Below are positions 12,718 through 20,139 of a DNA stretch of 64,000 nucleotides, piece by piece (the first letter of the stretch is position 1; every line of letters starts with the position of its first letter). The position numbers and the translations under genes were made by a program. The stretch comes from Luteipulveratus flavus (GTDB lineage Bacteria; Actinomycetota; Actinomycetes; Actinomycetales; Dermatophilaceae). The stretch is taken from NCBI RefSeq assembly GCF_029439465.1, contig NZ_JAROAV010000008.1, positions 124,001 through 188,000 of the forward strand. Reading direction: 5' to 3'. Under the pieces are notes generated by a model. The model saw nothing but the letters and a program-made list of their open reading frames with translations, did not search any database and was not told where the DNA came from.

Positions 12718-13938
12718 TCAGGCCGCCATCGCCTTCTGGAGGTTCTCGTCCAGGGCGGCGAGGAACTCCTCGGTCGTGAGGTACGGCTGGTCCTTGCTGA
12801 CCAGCAGGGCGAGGTCCTTGGTCATCTTGCCCTCCTCGACGGTCTCGACGCAGACGCGCTCGAGGGTCTCGGCGAACTGGGTGACCTCGGGCGTACCGTC
12901 CAGCTTGCCGCGGTGGGCCAGGCCCCGCGTCCAGGCGAAGATCGAGGCGATCGGGTTGGTCGAGGTCGGCTTGCCCTGCTGGTGCTGGCGGTAGTGGCGG
13001 GTGACCGTGCCGTGCGCCGCCTCGGCCTCGACGGTCTTGCCGTCGGGGCTCATCAGCACCGAGGTCATCAGGCCGAGCGAGCCGAAGCCCTGCGCGACGG
13101 TGTCGGACTGCACGTCGCCGTCGTAGTTCTTGCACGCCCAGACGTAGCCGCCCTCCCACTTCATCGCGGAGGCGACCATGTCGTCGATCAGGCGGTGCTC
13201 GTAGGTCAGGCCGAGCGCGTCGAACTGATCCTTGAACTCGGTGTCGAAGATGCGCTGGAAGATGTCCTTGAACGCACCGTCGTACGCCTTGAGGATCGTG
13301 TTCTTGGTCGACAGGTAGACCGGGACCTTGCGCTGCAGGCCGTAGTTGAACGACGCCCGGGCGAAGTCCTCGATGGAGCGGTTGTAGTTGTACATCGCCA
13401 TCGCGACACCACCGGAGGCGTCGTACTCGGCGACGTCGAGCTCCAGCGGCGTGCTGCCGTCGGCGGGCGTGTAGGTGATGGTGACCTTGCCGGCGCCGGG
13501 GACCTTGAAGTTCTGCGACTTGTACTGGTCGCCGTGGGCGTGGCGGCCGATGATGATCGGCTTGGTCCAGCCCGGCACCAGGCGCGGGATGTTGCTGATG
13601 ATGATCGGCTCGCGGAAGATCACGCCGCCGAGGATGTTGCGGATGGTGCCGTTCGGGCTCTTCCACATCTCCTTGAGGCCGAACTCCTCGACGCGGGCCT
13701 CGTCCGGGGTGATCGTCGCGCACTTCACGCCGACGCCGAACTCCTTGATGGCGTTGGCGGAGTCGACCGTGACCTGGTCGTCGGTCGCGTCGCGGTTCTC
13801 GATGCCCAGGTCGTAGTACTTCAGGTCGACGTCCAGGTACGGGTGGATCAGCCGGTCCTTGATGAACTGCCAGATGATGCGCGTCATCTCGTCACCGTCG
13901 AGCTCGACGATGGGATTCTTGACCTTGATCTTCTCCAT
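12718..13938 (-). CDS. icd: Isocitrate dehydrogenase (NADP+), homodimeric
   Basis: TCA-cycle enzyme converting isocitrate to 2-oxoglutarate with formation of NADPH. The 406-aa sequence is of the dimeric type shared with eukaryotes ([20 protein letters not shown] start; [13 protein letters not shown] substrate loop; [19 protein letters not shown] Mg-binding region; [12 protein letters not shown] cofactor loop, where His/Arg favours NADP). It differs from the 740-aa monomeric enzyme found in many other actinobacteria. ATG at 13938. Confidence 0.96.
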   Translation of the reverse strand: MEKIKVKNPIVELDGDEMTRIIWQFIKDRLIHPYLDVDLKYYDLGIENRDATDDQVTVDSANAIKEFGVGVKCATITPDEARVEEFGLKEMWKSPNGTIRNILGGVIFREPIIISNIPRLVPGWTKPIIIGRHAHGDQYKSQNFKVPGAGKVTITYTPADGSTPLELDVAEYDASGGVAMAMYNYNRSIEDFARASFNYGLQRKVPVYLSTKNTILKAYDGAFKDIFQRIFDTEFKDQFDALGLTYEHRLIDDMVASAMKWEGGYVWACKNYDGDVQSDTVAQGFGSLGLMTSVLMSPDGKTVEAEAAHGTVTRHYRQHQQGKPTSTNPIASIFAWTRGLAHRGKLDGTPEVTQFAETLERVCVETVEEGKMTKDLALLVSKDQPYLTTEEFLAALDENLQKAMAA

Positions 13939-13998
13939 GCTGACTTCTGGCTCCTGTGGGGTGAGGCTGATTCGGCGCGCAACGGCGGCCCCAGCAGG

Positions 13999-14538
13999 CT
14001 ACGCCCCTCGCTCGTCCGCGCGTGAATCGGCTGGACTGCTCCGTACCGCGTGCCACGGCGGTTCGTCGTCGCGGTAGCGCGACCACCGGTACGGGATCTC
14101 GGCCGCCGGGTTCGAGCGGCGCACGTCCATCGTGGCCGGGAAGCGTCGCCCCGCGAGGTCTCGGGCCACCAGCTCAACCGTCGGCCAGTCGGGAGGCGCG
14201 CCCGCGACCTCCCGGTGTGCCACGTCGACGGCTCGCAGGGTGTGACCTGTGGTCGCCAGCGCGGCGAGGACCGCACCCAGTGTCACGCCGGCCGCGTCTG
14301 CCTCCAGCCTGCCGACCATGCTCTTGCTGAGCCCGATCTGCTCGCTCAGCTCGCGCTGGCTCAGACCCAACTCCCGGCGGTGGCGGCGCAGCAGCATCGC
14401 GATCTCGGCGACGGCGTCGATGTCCGCGCGGGCACGCTGCACCTCGACCGCGAACGTGGGCTCGACCCTTCGGCCGCACCGCCAGGGCATCTTCAGCTGG
14501 ATCAGGCCGGCGGGCGCCACGGGGAAGTCGAGGTCCAT
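13999..14538 (-). CDS. XRE-family helix-turn-helix regulator
   Basis: A 179-aa protein with a central HTH_3/XRE DNA-binding domain around residues 45-100: LRRHRRELGLSQRELSEQIG, then LSKSMVGRLE and a final helix. The N-terminal 40 and C-terminal 75 residues show no domain that can be named; the C-terminus is Arg/Trp-rich (PYRWSRYRDDEPPW). It lies 60 bp upstream of icd on the same strand and borders a large repeat locus. Its target is unknown. Confidence 0.75.
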   Translation of the reverse strand: MDLDFPVAPAGLIQLKMPWRCGRRVEPTFAVEVQRARADIDAVAEIAMLLRRHRRELGLSQRELSEQIGLSKSMVGRLEADAAGVTLGAVLAALATTGHTLRAVDVAHREVAGAPPDWPTVELVARDLAGRRFPATMDVRRSNPAAEIPYRWSRYRDDEPPWHAVRSSPADSRADERGA

Positions 14539-14675
14539 GCCACCGACCCTGCTCGACCGCCCCCTCGCTGTCCGACCGGCGATCCGAGCTGTGGATGATG
14601 ACGCCGCCGGTCGAGGGATGTGGACGGCGCGCGCGTCGGGCCGTACTCGCCCGCACGCACTGTGCGTTGCCCACG

Positions 14676-14893
14676 CTGTGCGCTGCCCCGCGGTTCTTGC
14701 CCTGCCTCACCGGGCCAATCTGCGAGCGGCAGAGCCCCCCGCAACCTGCTGTGCACTGCCCCGCGGTTCTTGCACTGCCTCACCGGGCCAATCTGCGAGC
14801 GGCAGAGCCCCCCGCAACCTGCTGTGCACTGCCCCGCGGTTCTTGCACTGCCTCACCGGGCCAATCTGCGAGCGGCAGAGCCCCCGCAACCTG
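14676..14893. repeat. Three tandem 73-bp repeats (minisatellite)
   Basis: Units begin at 14676, 14749 and 14822 with CTGTGC[GA]CTGCCCCGCGGTTC. They are nearly identical; the third is one base shorter. A period of 73 is not a multiple of three and all frames stay open by base bias alone, so this is not a coding repeat. Together with the elements below it fills the 538-bp gap between the XRE gene and the racemase gene. No gene is seen in this gap. Confidence 0.92.
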
Positions 14894-15058
14894 CTGTGCG
14901 CTGCCCCACCGTTTGCACTGCCCCACCGTTTGCACTGCCCCACCGTTTGCACTGCCCCGCCGGGTTGCTGCCTCAGTGACGGGGCAGCGCACAGCAGCCG
15001 CCCGAGAAAACCCGTCGCGGACGACACCGTCTCCAGCCATAGGGCAGCGCACAGCAGC
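14891..15058. repeat. Dispersed inverted copies of the minisatellite head sequence
   Basis: CTGCTGTGCGCTGCCCC (14891-14907) is perfectly reversed as GGGGCAGCGCACAGCAG at 14981-14997, and with one mismatch at 15042-15058. The head of every 73-bp unit carries a near copy. The locus could therefore form alternative hairpins in DNA or RNA. Confidence 0.85.
14903..14953. repeat. Three tandem 17-bp repeats
   Basis: Perfect head-to-tail copies of GCCCCACCGTTTGCACT at 14903, 14920 and 14937, followed by a partial GCCCC. The unit is a shortened version of the 73-bp unit, sharing the GCACTGCCCC junction, so the locus probably grew by slippage. Confidence 0.92.
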
Positions 15059-15076
15059 CGCGCGCCCCCGCGAGGG

Positions 15077-15892
15077 TCAGGCGAGCGGGGTGCGGCCCGC
15101 GCGGGTGATCGTGGCCCGCGCGAGCGAGTCGACCGAGTCGACGATCCGTGCGTCACTGCTCAGCCGGTGCTCGTCGTAGGCGACCGACAGCTCGGTGCAG
15201 CCCAGCACCACGGCCGTACAACCGCGCTCGACCATCGCGTCCACGAGCCGCAGCAGCGCGTCCAGGTCGGTGGGCAGACCCGCCTTGACCTGGCCGTAGA
15301 TGATCCGCATGACCTCGCGCTGCTCGTCGTCGGTCGTGTCGACCGGATCTGCGCCGAGACCGCGGACGGCCCGGGCATAGATGCCGGCGGCGCGGGTGCC
15401 GTCGGTGGCCAGGATGCCGACCCGGGCAGAGCCGTCGCCGGATCGCGAGCGCGCCCGCTCGACCGCGGCCGCAGCCGTCACGTCGACGATGTCGATCATG
15501 GGGACGTCGACCTGGGCGGTCACCCCGTGCAGGAACTCGTGCGCGGTGTTGCACGGCACCGCGATCAGCTCCGCGCCGATCGCCTGCAGCCGCAGGGCGT
15601 CCGCGAGCAGCACGGGCGTCGGGTCCGGCGCCGACGCGTCCTTGATGCGCGCCGTGCGGTCGGGCGTGGTCGAGTGGCTCAGCAGCACCGCGTCCAGCTG
15701 CTCCTGGTCCGACGACGCCGGCGTGAGCAGGGTCAGGACGCGCAGGAAGGTCGCCCCGGCCAGCGGGCCCAGGCCGCCCATGATGCCGACGACCGGGCTC
15801 GACCAGCCCTGGTCCGCGGACACGCGCACCTGGGTCTCGAGACGGCTCGCCCTGGGGGGCTCGCCTCCTCGACCAGCGGAGTCGTTGCTCAC
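15077..15892 (-). CDS. Aspartate/glutamate racemase family protein
   Basis: Cofactor-independent racemase, probably making D-aspartate (or D-glutamate). The 271-aa frame has both catalytic cysteines of the family, in [10 protein letters not shown] and [10 protein letters not shown], plus the [14 protein letters not shown] phosphate/carboxylate loop. The start codon is GTG at 15892, which overlaps the TGA of the upstream ATP-grasp gene as GTGA. The first about 30 residues precede the normal family start, and residues 7-20 are encoded by a dispersed repeat (15833-15874). A later start just before VVGIMGG is possible. The pairing with an ATP-grasp ligase points to peptidoglycan bridge synthesis. 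Confidence 0.88.
   Translation of the reverse strand: MSNDSAGRGGEPPRASRLETQVRVSADQGWSSPVVGIMGGLGPLAGATFLRVLTLLTPASSDQEQLDAVLLSHSTTPDRTARIKDASAPDPTPVLLADALRLQAIGAELIAVPCNTAHEFLHGVTAQVDVPMIDIVDVTAAAAVERARSRSGDGSARVGILATDGTRAAGIYARAVRGLGADPVDTTDDEQREVMRIIYGQVKAGLPTDLDALLRLVDAMVERGCTAVVLGCTELSVAYDEHRLSSDARIVDSVDSLARATITRAGRTPLA
15833..15874. repeat. Repeat family D copy inside the racemase N-terminus
   Basis: This 42-bp element beginning GGTCTCGAGACGGCTCGCC and ending CTCCTCGACC differs at only three positions from the reverse complement of 63593-63634. Here it is read in frame as part of the racemase gene; the other copy is intergenic. Confidence 0.85.
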
Positions 15893-17166
15893 GCCGGCTG
15901 CCCGTCACGGTCCCGCTTGGGCGGCGGGTAGACACGCGCGTACTTGCGCACCTGGTTGACGCCGTACGCGAGGACGTAGGCCCAGCGCCTGGGGTTCGGG
16001 TCCCGGACGTACATCATCGGGTTGGTCACCCGGCCGCGGGCGGCCATGCCGATCACCTTGCGGCGCAGGTCGTTCGGCAGGTAGCGCAGCAGCAGCGGCA
16101 CCGGCAGCGAGGTGTAGAGCTCCTCCTTGGACGACTCCAGCAGCGCCGGCTCGTCGGACAGGTCAGAACCCTCGACGTACTCCTCGACGTAGTACCGGAC
16201 CGGGTTGTGACCCGAGGCGGTGACGTAGAAGTTGGAGCGGCCCAGGCGCGGGTTCAGCTCGAAGAACTTGGTCCGCCCGTCGCGCGGGTCGTACTTGAGG
16301 TCGAAGTTGGCGTAGCCGCGCCAGCCGACGTGCTCCAGGAGCCGCTTGGCCTCCTGGACGACCTCGTGGTTCTCACCGGTGACGATCGCCGCCGGCACGC
16401 CGAGCGTGGCCGGCAGATGCTCCTCCATCAGCACGTGCCCGTACGACGCGAACCGCACGGCGCCGCTCTTGTCGCTGTAGCAGGTGAGGATCCGCATGCC
16501 CTCGTCCAGGCCGGGGATCATGTCCTGGAGGATGAAGGTGCCCGGGTAGCCGCTGTCGTGGACCCGCTGCATCAGGTCCATCAGCTCCTCGCGCGAGGCG
16601 GCGGTGTGGACCTTCTGCTTCCCCGGGAAGTCGTACTGGTGGTAGAGCGCGCTGTTGCCGGTCTTGGCGATGATCGGGAACTTCAGCCCGGCCAGCAGCT
16701 CGGCGTCGTCGCGCAGCTGCGGGTGGCGGGCCACCTCGTACACGACGGTCTGCGGGTGGGCGATGGCCAGCTCGCCGCACAGCTCGCTGAACTGCGCCTT
16801 GTCGGTCATCCGCTCGATCAGCGCCAGGTCGGGGTACGGGATGGTGAAGCGCGGCTCCAGCTTGTGCCGCAGCTCCACGATGCGACGGACCAGGAAGTCG
16901 GTGCTGGACAGCAGGATCAGCGGGGTCTCGCCGAACCGCTGCCCCAGCTCGAGCAGGTGCGCGACCAGGGCGTCCGCGTCGTCCAGGTCCGACACCTGCG
17001 AGGTCTCGATGATCCGCGAGTTGGCCACCGGCCCGGCACCGAGCCGCGACACCGCGACCGACACCACGTCGTACTCCTCGTGGAAGCTGCGCGCCAGGCT
17101 GTACGTGGAGGCGTCCGCGCCGAGCAGGACGGGGACGAAGCGCTGGGTGTCGGGTACTCGCGTCAC
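15889..17166 (-). CDS. ATP-grasp carboxylate-amine ligase, D-aspartate ligase-like
   Basis: A 425-aa ATP-grasp enzyme. The N-terminal domain has [22 protein letters not shown], the central part carries the ATP-binding Lys in [24 protein letters not shown] and the C-terminal part the metal-binding Glu/Asn in [22 protein letters not shown]. It shares gene context with the D-Asp ligase/racemase pair of Enterococcus faecium (Aslfm/Racfm), in which the ligase adds D-Asp to the Lys side chain of the peptidoglycan precursor. Assignment to that role is an inference from context; biosynthetic ligases for other amino acids are possible. GTG start at 17166; overlaps the racemase start by 4 nt. Confidence 0.82.
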   Translation of the reverse strand: MTRVPDTQRFVPVLLGADASTYSLARSFHEEYDVVSVAVSRLGAGPVANSRIIETSQVSDLDDADALVAHLLELGQRFGETPLILLSSTDFLVRRIVELRHKLEPRFTIPYPDLALIERMTDKAQFSELCGELAIAHPQTVVYEVARHPQLRDDAELLAGLKFPIIAKTGNSALYHQYDFPGKQKVHTAASREELMDLMQRVHDSGYPGTFILQDMIPGLDEGMRILTCYSDKSGAVRFASYGHVLMEEHLPATLGVPAAIVTGENHEVVQEAKRLLEHVGWRGYANFDLKYDPRDGRTKFFELNPRLGRSNFYVTASGHNPVRYYVEEYVEGSDLSDEPALLESSKEELYTSLPVPLLLRYLPNDLRRKVIGMAARGRVTNPMMYVRDPNPRRWAYVLAYGVNQVRKYARVYPPPKRDRDGQPA

Positions 17167-17289
17167 GGTGGACCACCCTACGGCCCGCCGGCGCGACCGG
17201 CTCCACCGACGCGAGACCGACGATCAGCGTTTTCCCTTGCGCTGCTACGGTCCGAGGCGTTAATGCACGCCTTGCCCGAAGGGATCATC

Positions 17290-18282
17290 GTGACCACCAC
17301 GCCCATCAAGGTTGCCGTGACCGGTGCTGCCGGCAACATCGGCTACAGCCTTCTCTTCCGCATCGCCAGCGGTGCCCTGTTCGGGCCGGAGCAGCCGGTC
17401 GAGCTGCGGCTGCTGGAGATCACCCCCGCGCTGAAGGCCCTCGAGGGCGTCGTCATGGAGCTGGACGACAGCGCGTTCCCGACCCTCGCCGGCGTCCAGA
17501 TCGGCGACGACCCGAACACCGTCTTCGACGGCGTCAACCACGCCCTCCTCGTCGGCGCGCGCCCGCGCGGTCCGGGCATGGAGCGCGGTGACCTGCTCGA
17601 GGCCAACGGTGGCATCTTCGCCCCCCAGGGCAAGGCGCTGAACGACCACGCGGCCGACGACGTCAAGGTCACGGTGACCGGCAACCCGGCCAACACCAAC
17701 GCCCTCATCGCGCAGAGCAACGCCCCCGACATCCCGGCGTCGCGCTTCTCCGCGCTCACCCGTCTGGACCACAACCGGGCGATCGCCCAGCTCGCGGCCA
17801 AGACCGGCGCGACCGTGGCGGACATCAAGAAGATGACGATCTGGGGCAACCACTCCGCCACCCAGTACCCCGACCTGTTCCACGCCGAGGTCAAGGGTCA
17901 GAACGCCGCCCAGCTGGTCAACGACCAGGAGTGGCTGGAGGGCACCTACATCCCGACCGTGGCCAAGCGCGGCGCGGCGATCATCGACGCCCGTGGCGCC
18001 TCGTCCGCCGCGTCCGCCGCGTCGGCGACCATCGACCACGCCCGCGACTGGCAGCTCGGCACCGCCGACGGCGACTGGGTCTCGATGGCCGTCCCGTCCG
18101 ACGGCTCGTACGGCGTGCCCGAGGGCCTGATCTCCTCCTTCCCGGTCACGATCTCCGGTGGCGAGTGGAGCATCGTCCAGGGCCTGGACATCGACGACTT
18201 CTCCCGCGGCAAGATCGACGCCTCGGTCAAGGAGCTCGAGGACGAGCGCGAGACGGTCAAGAAGCTCGGCCTGCTCGGCTGA
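17290..18282 (+). CDS. mdh: Malate dehydrogenase
   Basis: TCA-cycle enzyme oxidising malate to oxaloacetate with NAD. The 330-aa protein has the nucleotide loop [19 protein letters not shown], the catalytic-loop region [16 protein letters not shown] and the active-site His in [14 protein letters not shown]; it belongs to the group of cytosolic-type MDHs of about 330 aa. GTG at 17290 with AAGGGA upstream matches family length; ATG at 17263 would add nine residues. It was probably once directly convergent with DUF3017-folD, now separated by an insertion. Confidence 0.95.
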   Translation: MTTTPIKVAVTGAAGNIGYSLLFRIASGALFGPEQPVELRLLEITPALKALEGVVMELDDSAFPTLAGVQIGDDPNTVFDGVNHALLVGARPRGPGMERGDLLEANGGIFAPQGKALNDHAADDVKVTVTGNPANTNALIAQSNAPDIPASRFSALTRLDHNRAIAQLAAKTGATVADIKKMTIWGNHSATQYPDLFHAEVKGQNAAQLVNDQEWLEGTYIPTVAKRGAAIIDARGASSAASAASATIDHARDWQLGTADGDWVSMAVPSDGSYGVPEGLISSFPVTISGGEWSIVQGLDIDDFSRGKIDASVKELEDERETVKKLGLLG

Positions 18283-18297
18283 CGCGACGACGTACGA

Positions 18298-18331
18298 CGA
18301 AGGCCCGGTCCGCGTGCGGACCGGGCCTTCG
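18298..18331 (+). terminator. Hairpin terminator after mdh
   Basis: A perfect 15-bp stem (18298-18312 with 18317-18331) with a CGTG loop begins 15 bp past the mdh stop. It stands just outside the left 51-bp repeat and may have served both mdh and the DUF3017 gene before the insertion. Confidence 0.85.
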
Positions 18332-18343
18332 TCGTCCCTGGAG

Positions 18344-18394
18344 TCAGGGCAGCTTGACCTGCTCGAAGATGACCGCGATCGCGGCGGCGAGCGC
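18344..18394. repeat. Left copy of 51-bp direct repeat (probable attachment site)
   Basis: Identical over 51 bp to 22998-23048, same orientation. The right copy is the last 51 bp of the DUF3017 gene, beginning exactly at its stop codon; the left copy is that gene end without the rest of the gene. This is the pattern left by site-specific insertion that duplicates a core at a gene's 3' end. Confidence 0.85.
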
Positions 18395-18412
18395 CTGAGG
18401 TGCTGCAGCGTG

Positions 18413-18805
18413 CTAGAATCGGTCCCCGCCGAAGAACTTGGCCTCCAGCGCATCCGCCGTTCTCATGACCAGTTCGAAAGGCTCCTCGAACTCGTCGACA
18501 TCCAGCGTTCCGAGCGGCACAGCGTGCTTCACGCACAACATGTCCGCGTACTGCACGACTCCCCCGGCCACGTACTCGGATGCCTCGCGGAGCACGATCT
18601 GCAGGTCGACCTGTGCCGCCGAGCCGAAGGGTGATGCGATGATCGCCCAGTCCTGAGAGCTCGAAGGCATCTGCGCCCTTGAGACCATGACGACCTGGGA
18701 GCGATGGTTGTCCAGCCTGAACAACAGCTCGAGAAAAGTTCCGTCGTCGTTCTTGATCTTGTAGGTGTTCCGGATGTAGCCGGCCAGGTCTTCCCAACGT
18801 GCCAT
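18413..18805 (-). CDS. Hypothetical 130-aa protein (YbjN/secretion-chaperone-like appearance)
   Basis: Not firmly recognised. The 130-aa soluble protein begins [17 protein letters not shown], has an alternating beta-strand core ([31 protein letters not shown]) and ends with an amphipathic helix ([20 protein letters not shown]). The layout recalls YbjN/CesT-type alpha-beta proteins, but this is an impression, not a match. A clear AGGGGAG ribosome site precedes the ATG. It is divergent from the zinc-ribbon gene over a 265-bp spacer. Its lower GC content agrees with recent arrival. Confidence 0.65.
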   Translation of the reverse strand: MARWEDLAGYIRNTYKIKNDDGTFLELLFRLDNHRSQVVMVSRAQMPSSSQDWAIIASPFGSAAQVDLQIVLREASEYVAGGVVQYADMLCVKHAVPLGTLDVDEFEEPFELVMRTADALEAKFFGGDRF

Positions 18806-18923
18806 GTCTTCGTCTCCCCTGTGAGCCGTGTGAGCCGTACGAGCGGGTCTCAGTGATGAGAACGAGCGCCTTGAGACGCTGCGTCCTCTCCGGTCGTGAC
18901 CTGATCCTGGCCGAGCGAGTCAC

Positions 18924-18976
18924 CGCTCGCCTGTCCCGAAATTCCACTACATCCGGTTCGGACGAACAGGCGAGCG
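18924..18976. promoter_or_regulatory. Inverted repeat in the divergent promoter region
   Basis: CGCTCGCCTGT (18924-18934) and ACAGGCGAGCG (18966-18976) are perfect 11-bp inverted arms 31 bp apart in the 265-bp space between the two divergent small genes of the island. It may be an operator or a hairpin; no -10/-35 pair could be assigned with confidence. Confidence 0.4.
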
Positions 18977-19070
18977 CGCAGTTCAAGTCCCGAGAAAGCA
19001 GGACTCCACCCAACGGCGCGACCCGCATACGGTCCCTACTGCCAAGAACCACCAGATAGAGGAGGACGTC

Positions 19071-19226
19071 ATGAACAAGTGCACGAAGTGTTACCGGCCT
19101 CTGCACGACTGCTCTGACTGCAAGGGGGGGACGTTGAAGGACTTCGGGAACTCACTCACCTGCAGCACGTGCAACACCACGGGTCTCGTCTGCTCCGAGC
19201 ACGGTGGCCACCACGGGCACCGGTGA
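19071..19226 (+). CDS. Small zinc-ribbon protein (51 aa)
   Basis: A strong ribosome site GAGGAGG (19058-19064 region) precedes ATG at 19071. The 51-residue product starts [20 protein letters not shown] and continues with [18 protein letters not shown] and a His-rich tail (GGHHGHR). It has four Cys-x2-Cys-type pairs or equivalents (C4/C7, C14/C17, C31/C34, C41 plus histidines), enough for two zinc sites as in DnaJ-type ribbons. Function unknown; it could bind DNA, RNA or a partner protein, or chaperone metal. It is divergent from the 130-aa gene, and the two may form a unit. Confidence 0.7.
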   Translation: MNKCTKCYRPLHDCSDCKGGTLKDFGNSLTCSTCNTTGLVCSEHGGHHGHR

Positions 19227-19242
19227 TCCGACCGGCGTTGCC

Positions 19243-19356
19243 ATGGTCGAGCTCATCGCGACGGTCATCGCCATCGTCCTCGGTGGCTACGCGGACCTCT
19301 GCGTACAGCACGCCGTGATCGTCGTCGTGCCGAGCGGGAGTTGTGCCGTGACGTGA
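19243..19356 (+). CDS. Possible 37-aa hydrophobic peptide
   Basis: An ATG 16 bp after the zinc-ribbon stop opens a 37-codon frame starting MVELIATVIAIVLGGYADL, with a single hydrophobic helix at residues 3-14 and a second hydrophobic run at 24-29. No convincing ribosome site is visible, so translation could depend on coupling. It may be a small membrane peptide or chance. Confidence 0.25.
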   Translation: MVELIATVIAIVLGGYADLCVQHAVIVVVPSGSCAVT

Positions 19357-19440
19357 TGGCGAGTCGGCTCGCGGCTCAACGCCAACGGCTCATCCGGCAG
19401 CAGCTGCTGCTCCGACCGGCACAACGAGCACCACCTACCC

Positions 19441-19478
19441 TCGAGGCCGGCGCTTCCGGGGAGAAGCGTCGGCCTCGA
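19441..19478 (-). terminator. Hairpin terminator after the island response regulator
   Basis: Arms TCGAGGCCGGCGCTT (19441-19455) and AAGCGTCGGCCTCGA (19464-19478) pair over 15 positions with one G-U wobble and an 8-nt loop. It is 1 bp beyond the response regulator stop and can also end transcripts from the small genes on the other strand. Confidence 0.75.
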
Positions 19479-19479
19479 G

Positions 19480-20139
19480 TCACAGGTCGAGGTGTCCGTC
19501 GCGCGTCGCCTCCCATACGCTCCCGTACGCGTTGGCGACCGGCCGGCCCAGCTGGGCGTAGCGTCCGGCGATCCGCTGGAGGTAGGTGTCCACGGTGTGC
19601 GCGGACACCGGAGGCTCCATGTGACGACCGATCGCCTTCTTGGGGATGCCGTCCGCCAGCAGACGCAGCACCGTCAACTCGCGCGGTGCTAGGTGGCTGA
19701 CCAACGACGCGTCGTGCGCCAGGGAGTCGGCGAGGTGGCTGGACGTGCCGAACTCCCCCGCGGCGACCTGGCGGATCGTTGCGGCGAGTGTGTCCACGTC
19801 ATCGGACTTCAAGATGAGGCCGCGCGCTCCGAGCCGGATCAGGCTTTGCGCCCGCGCGGGTCGCAGCTCCGCGGTGAAGAGCACGACTGGGACGCCTGCC
19901 CCCGTCAGCAGGTGCACTCGTTCCTCGGCCGGCACGTCACCTGGGACGCTGATGTCGAGCAGCACCAGATCGAGGTCTTGGACCGACGGGAGCATGTCGG
20001 CCACACACGCGGCCACCTGAACCAGGCTGATGTCGTCCGCCTGCTCGGCGAGCACGCTCATGACGCCGCGCAGCACTACAGGATGGTCGTCGATCGCGCC
20101 GACTCTGATGTTTCCCCGCGTAGAAGCGCGGTCGGGCAT
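19480..20139 (-). CDS. NarL/LuxR-type response regulator of the island
   Basis: A 219-aa regulator. The receiver domain (about 11-130) has the acidic pair in AIDDHPVV, the phosphoacceptor Asp62 in LVLLDIS and the Lys in LILKSDD. The C-terminal helix-turn-helix (LAPRELTVLRLLADGIPKKAIGRHM, AHTVDTYLQRI) resembles LuxR domains but with unusual spacing. ATG at 20139 is supported by AGGAGGT; the frame is open upstream inside the kinase gene. The start lies 64 nt inside the 3' end of the kinase gene, so the pair is cotranscribed and coupled. Confidence 0.88.
   Translation of the reverse strand: MPDRASTRGNIRVGAIDDHPVVLRGVMSVLAEQADDISLVQVAACVADMLPSVQDLDLVLLDISVPGDVPAEERVHLLTGAGVPVVLFTAELRPARAQSLIRLGARGLILKSDDVDTLAATIRQVAAGEFGTSSHLADSLAHDASLVSHLAPRELTVLRLLADGIPKKAIGRHMEPPVSAHTVDTYLQRIAGRYAQLGRPVANAYGSVWEATRDGHLDL

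Noticed and set aside
14676-14953. Possible CRISPR array
   Set aside because: Units are directly adjacent with no unique spacers, periods are 73 and 17 bp, and there are no cas genes nearby.
18344-18420. tRNA or tmRNA gene as the island attachment site
   Set aside because: No cloverleaf or TPsiC-like sequence was seen; the duplicated 51 bp is the coding end of DUF3017.
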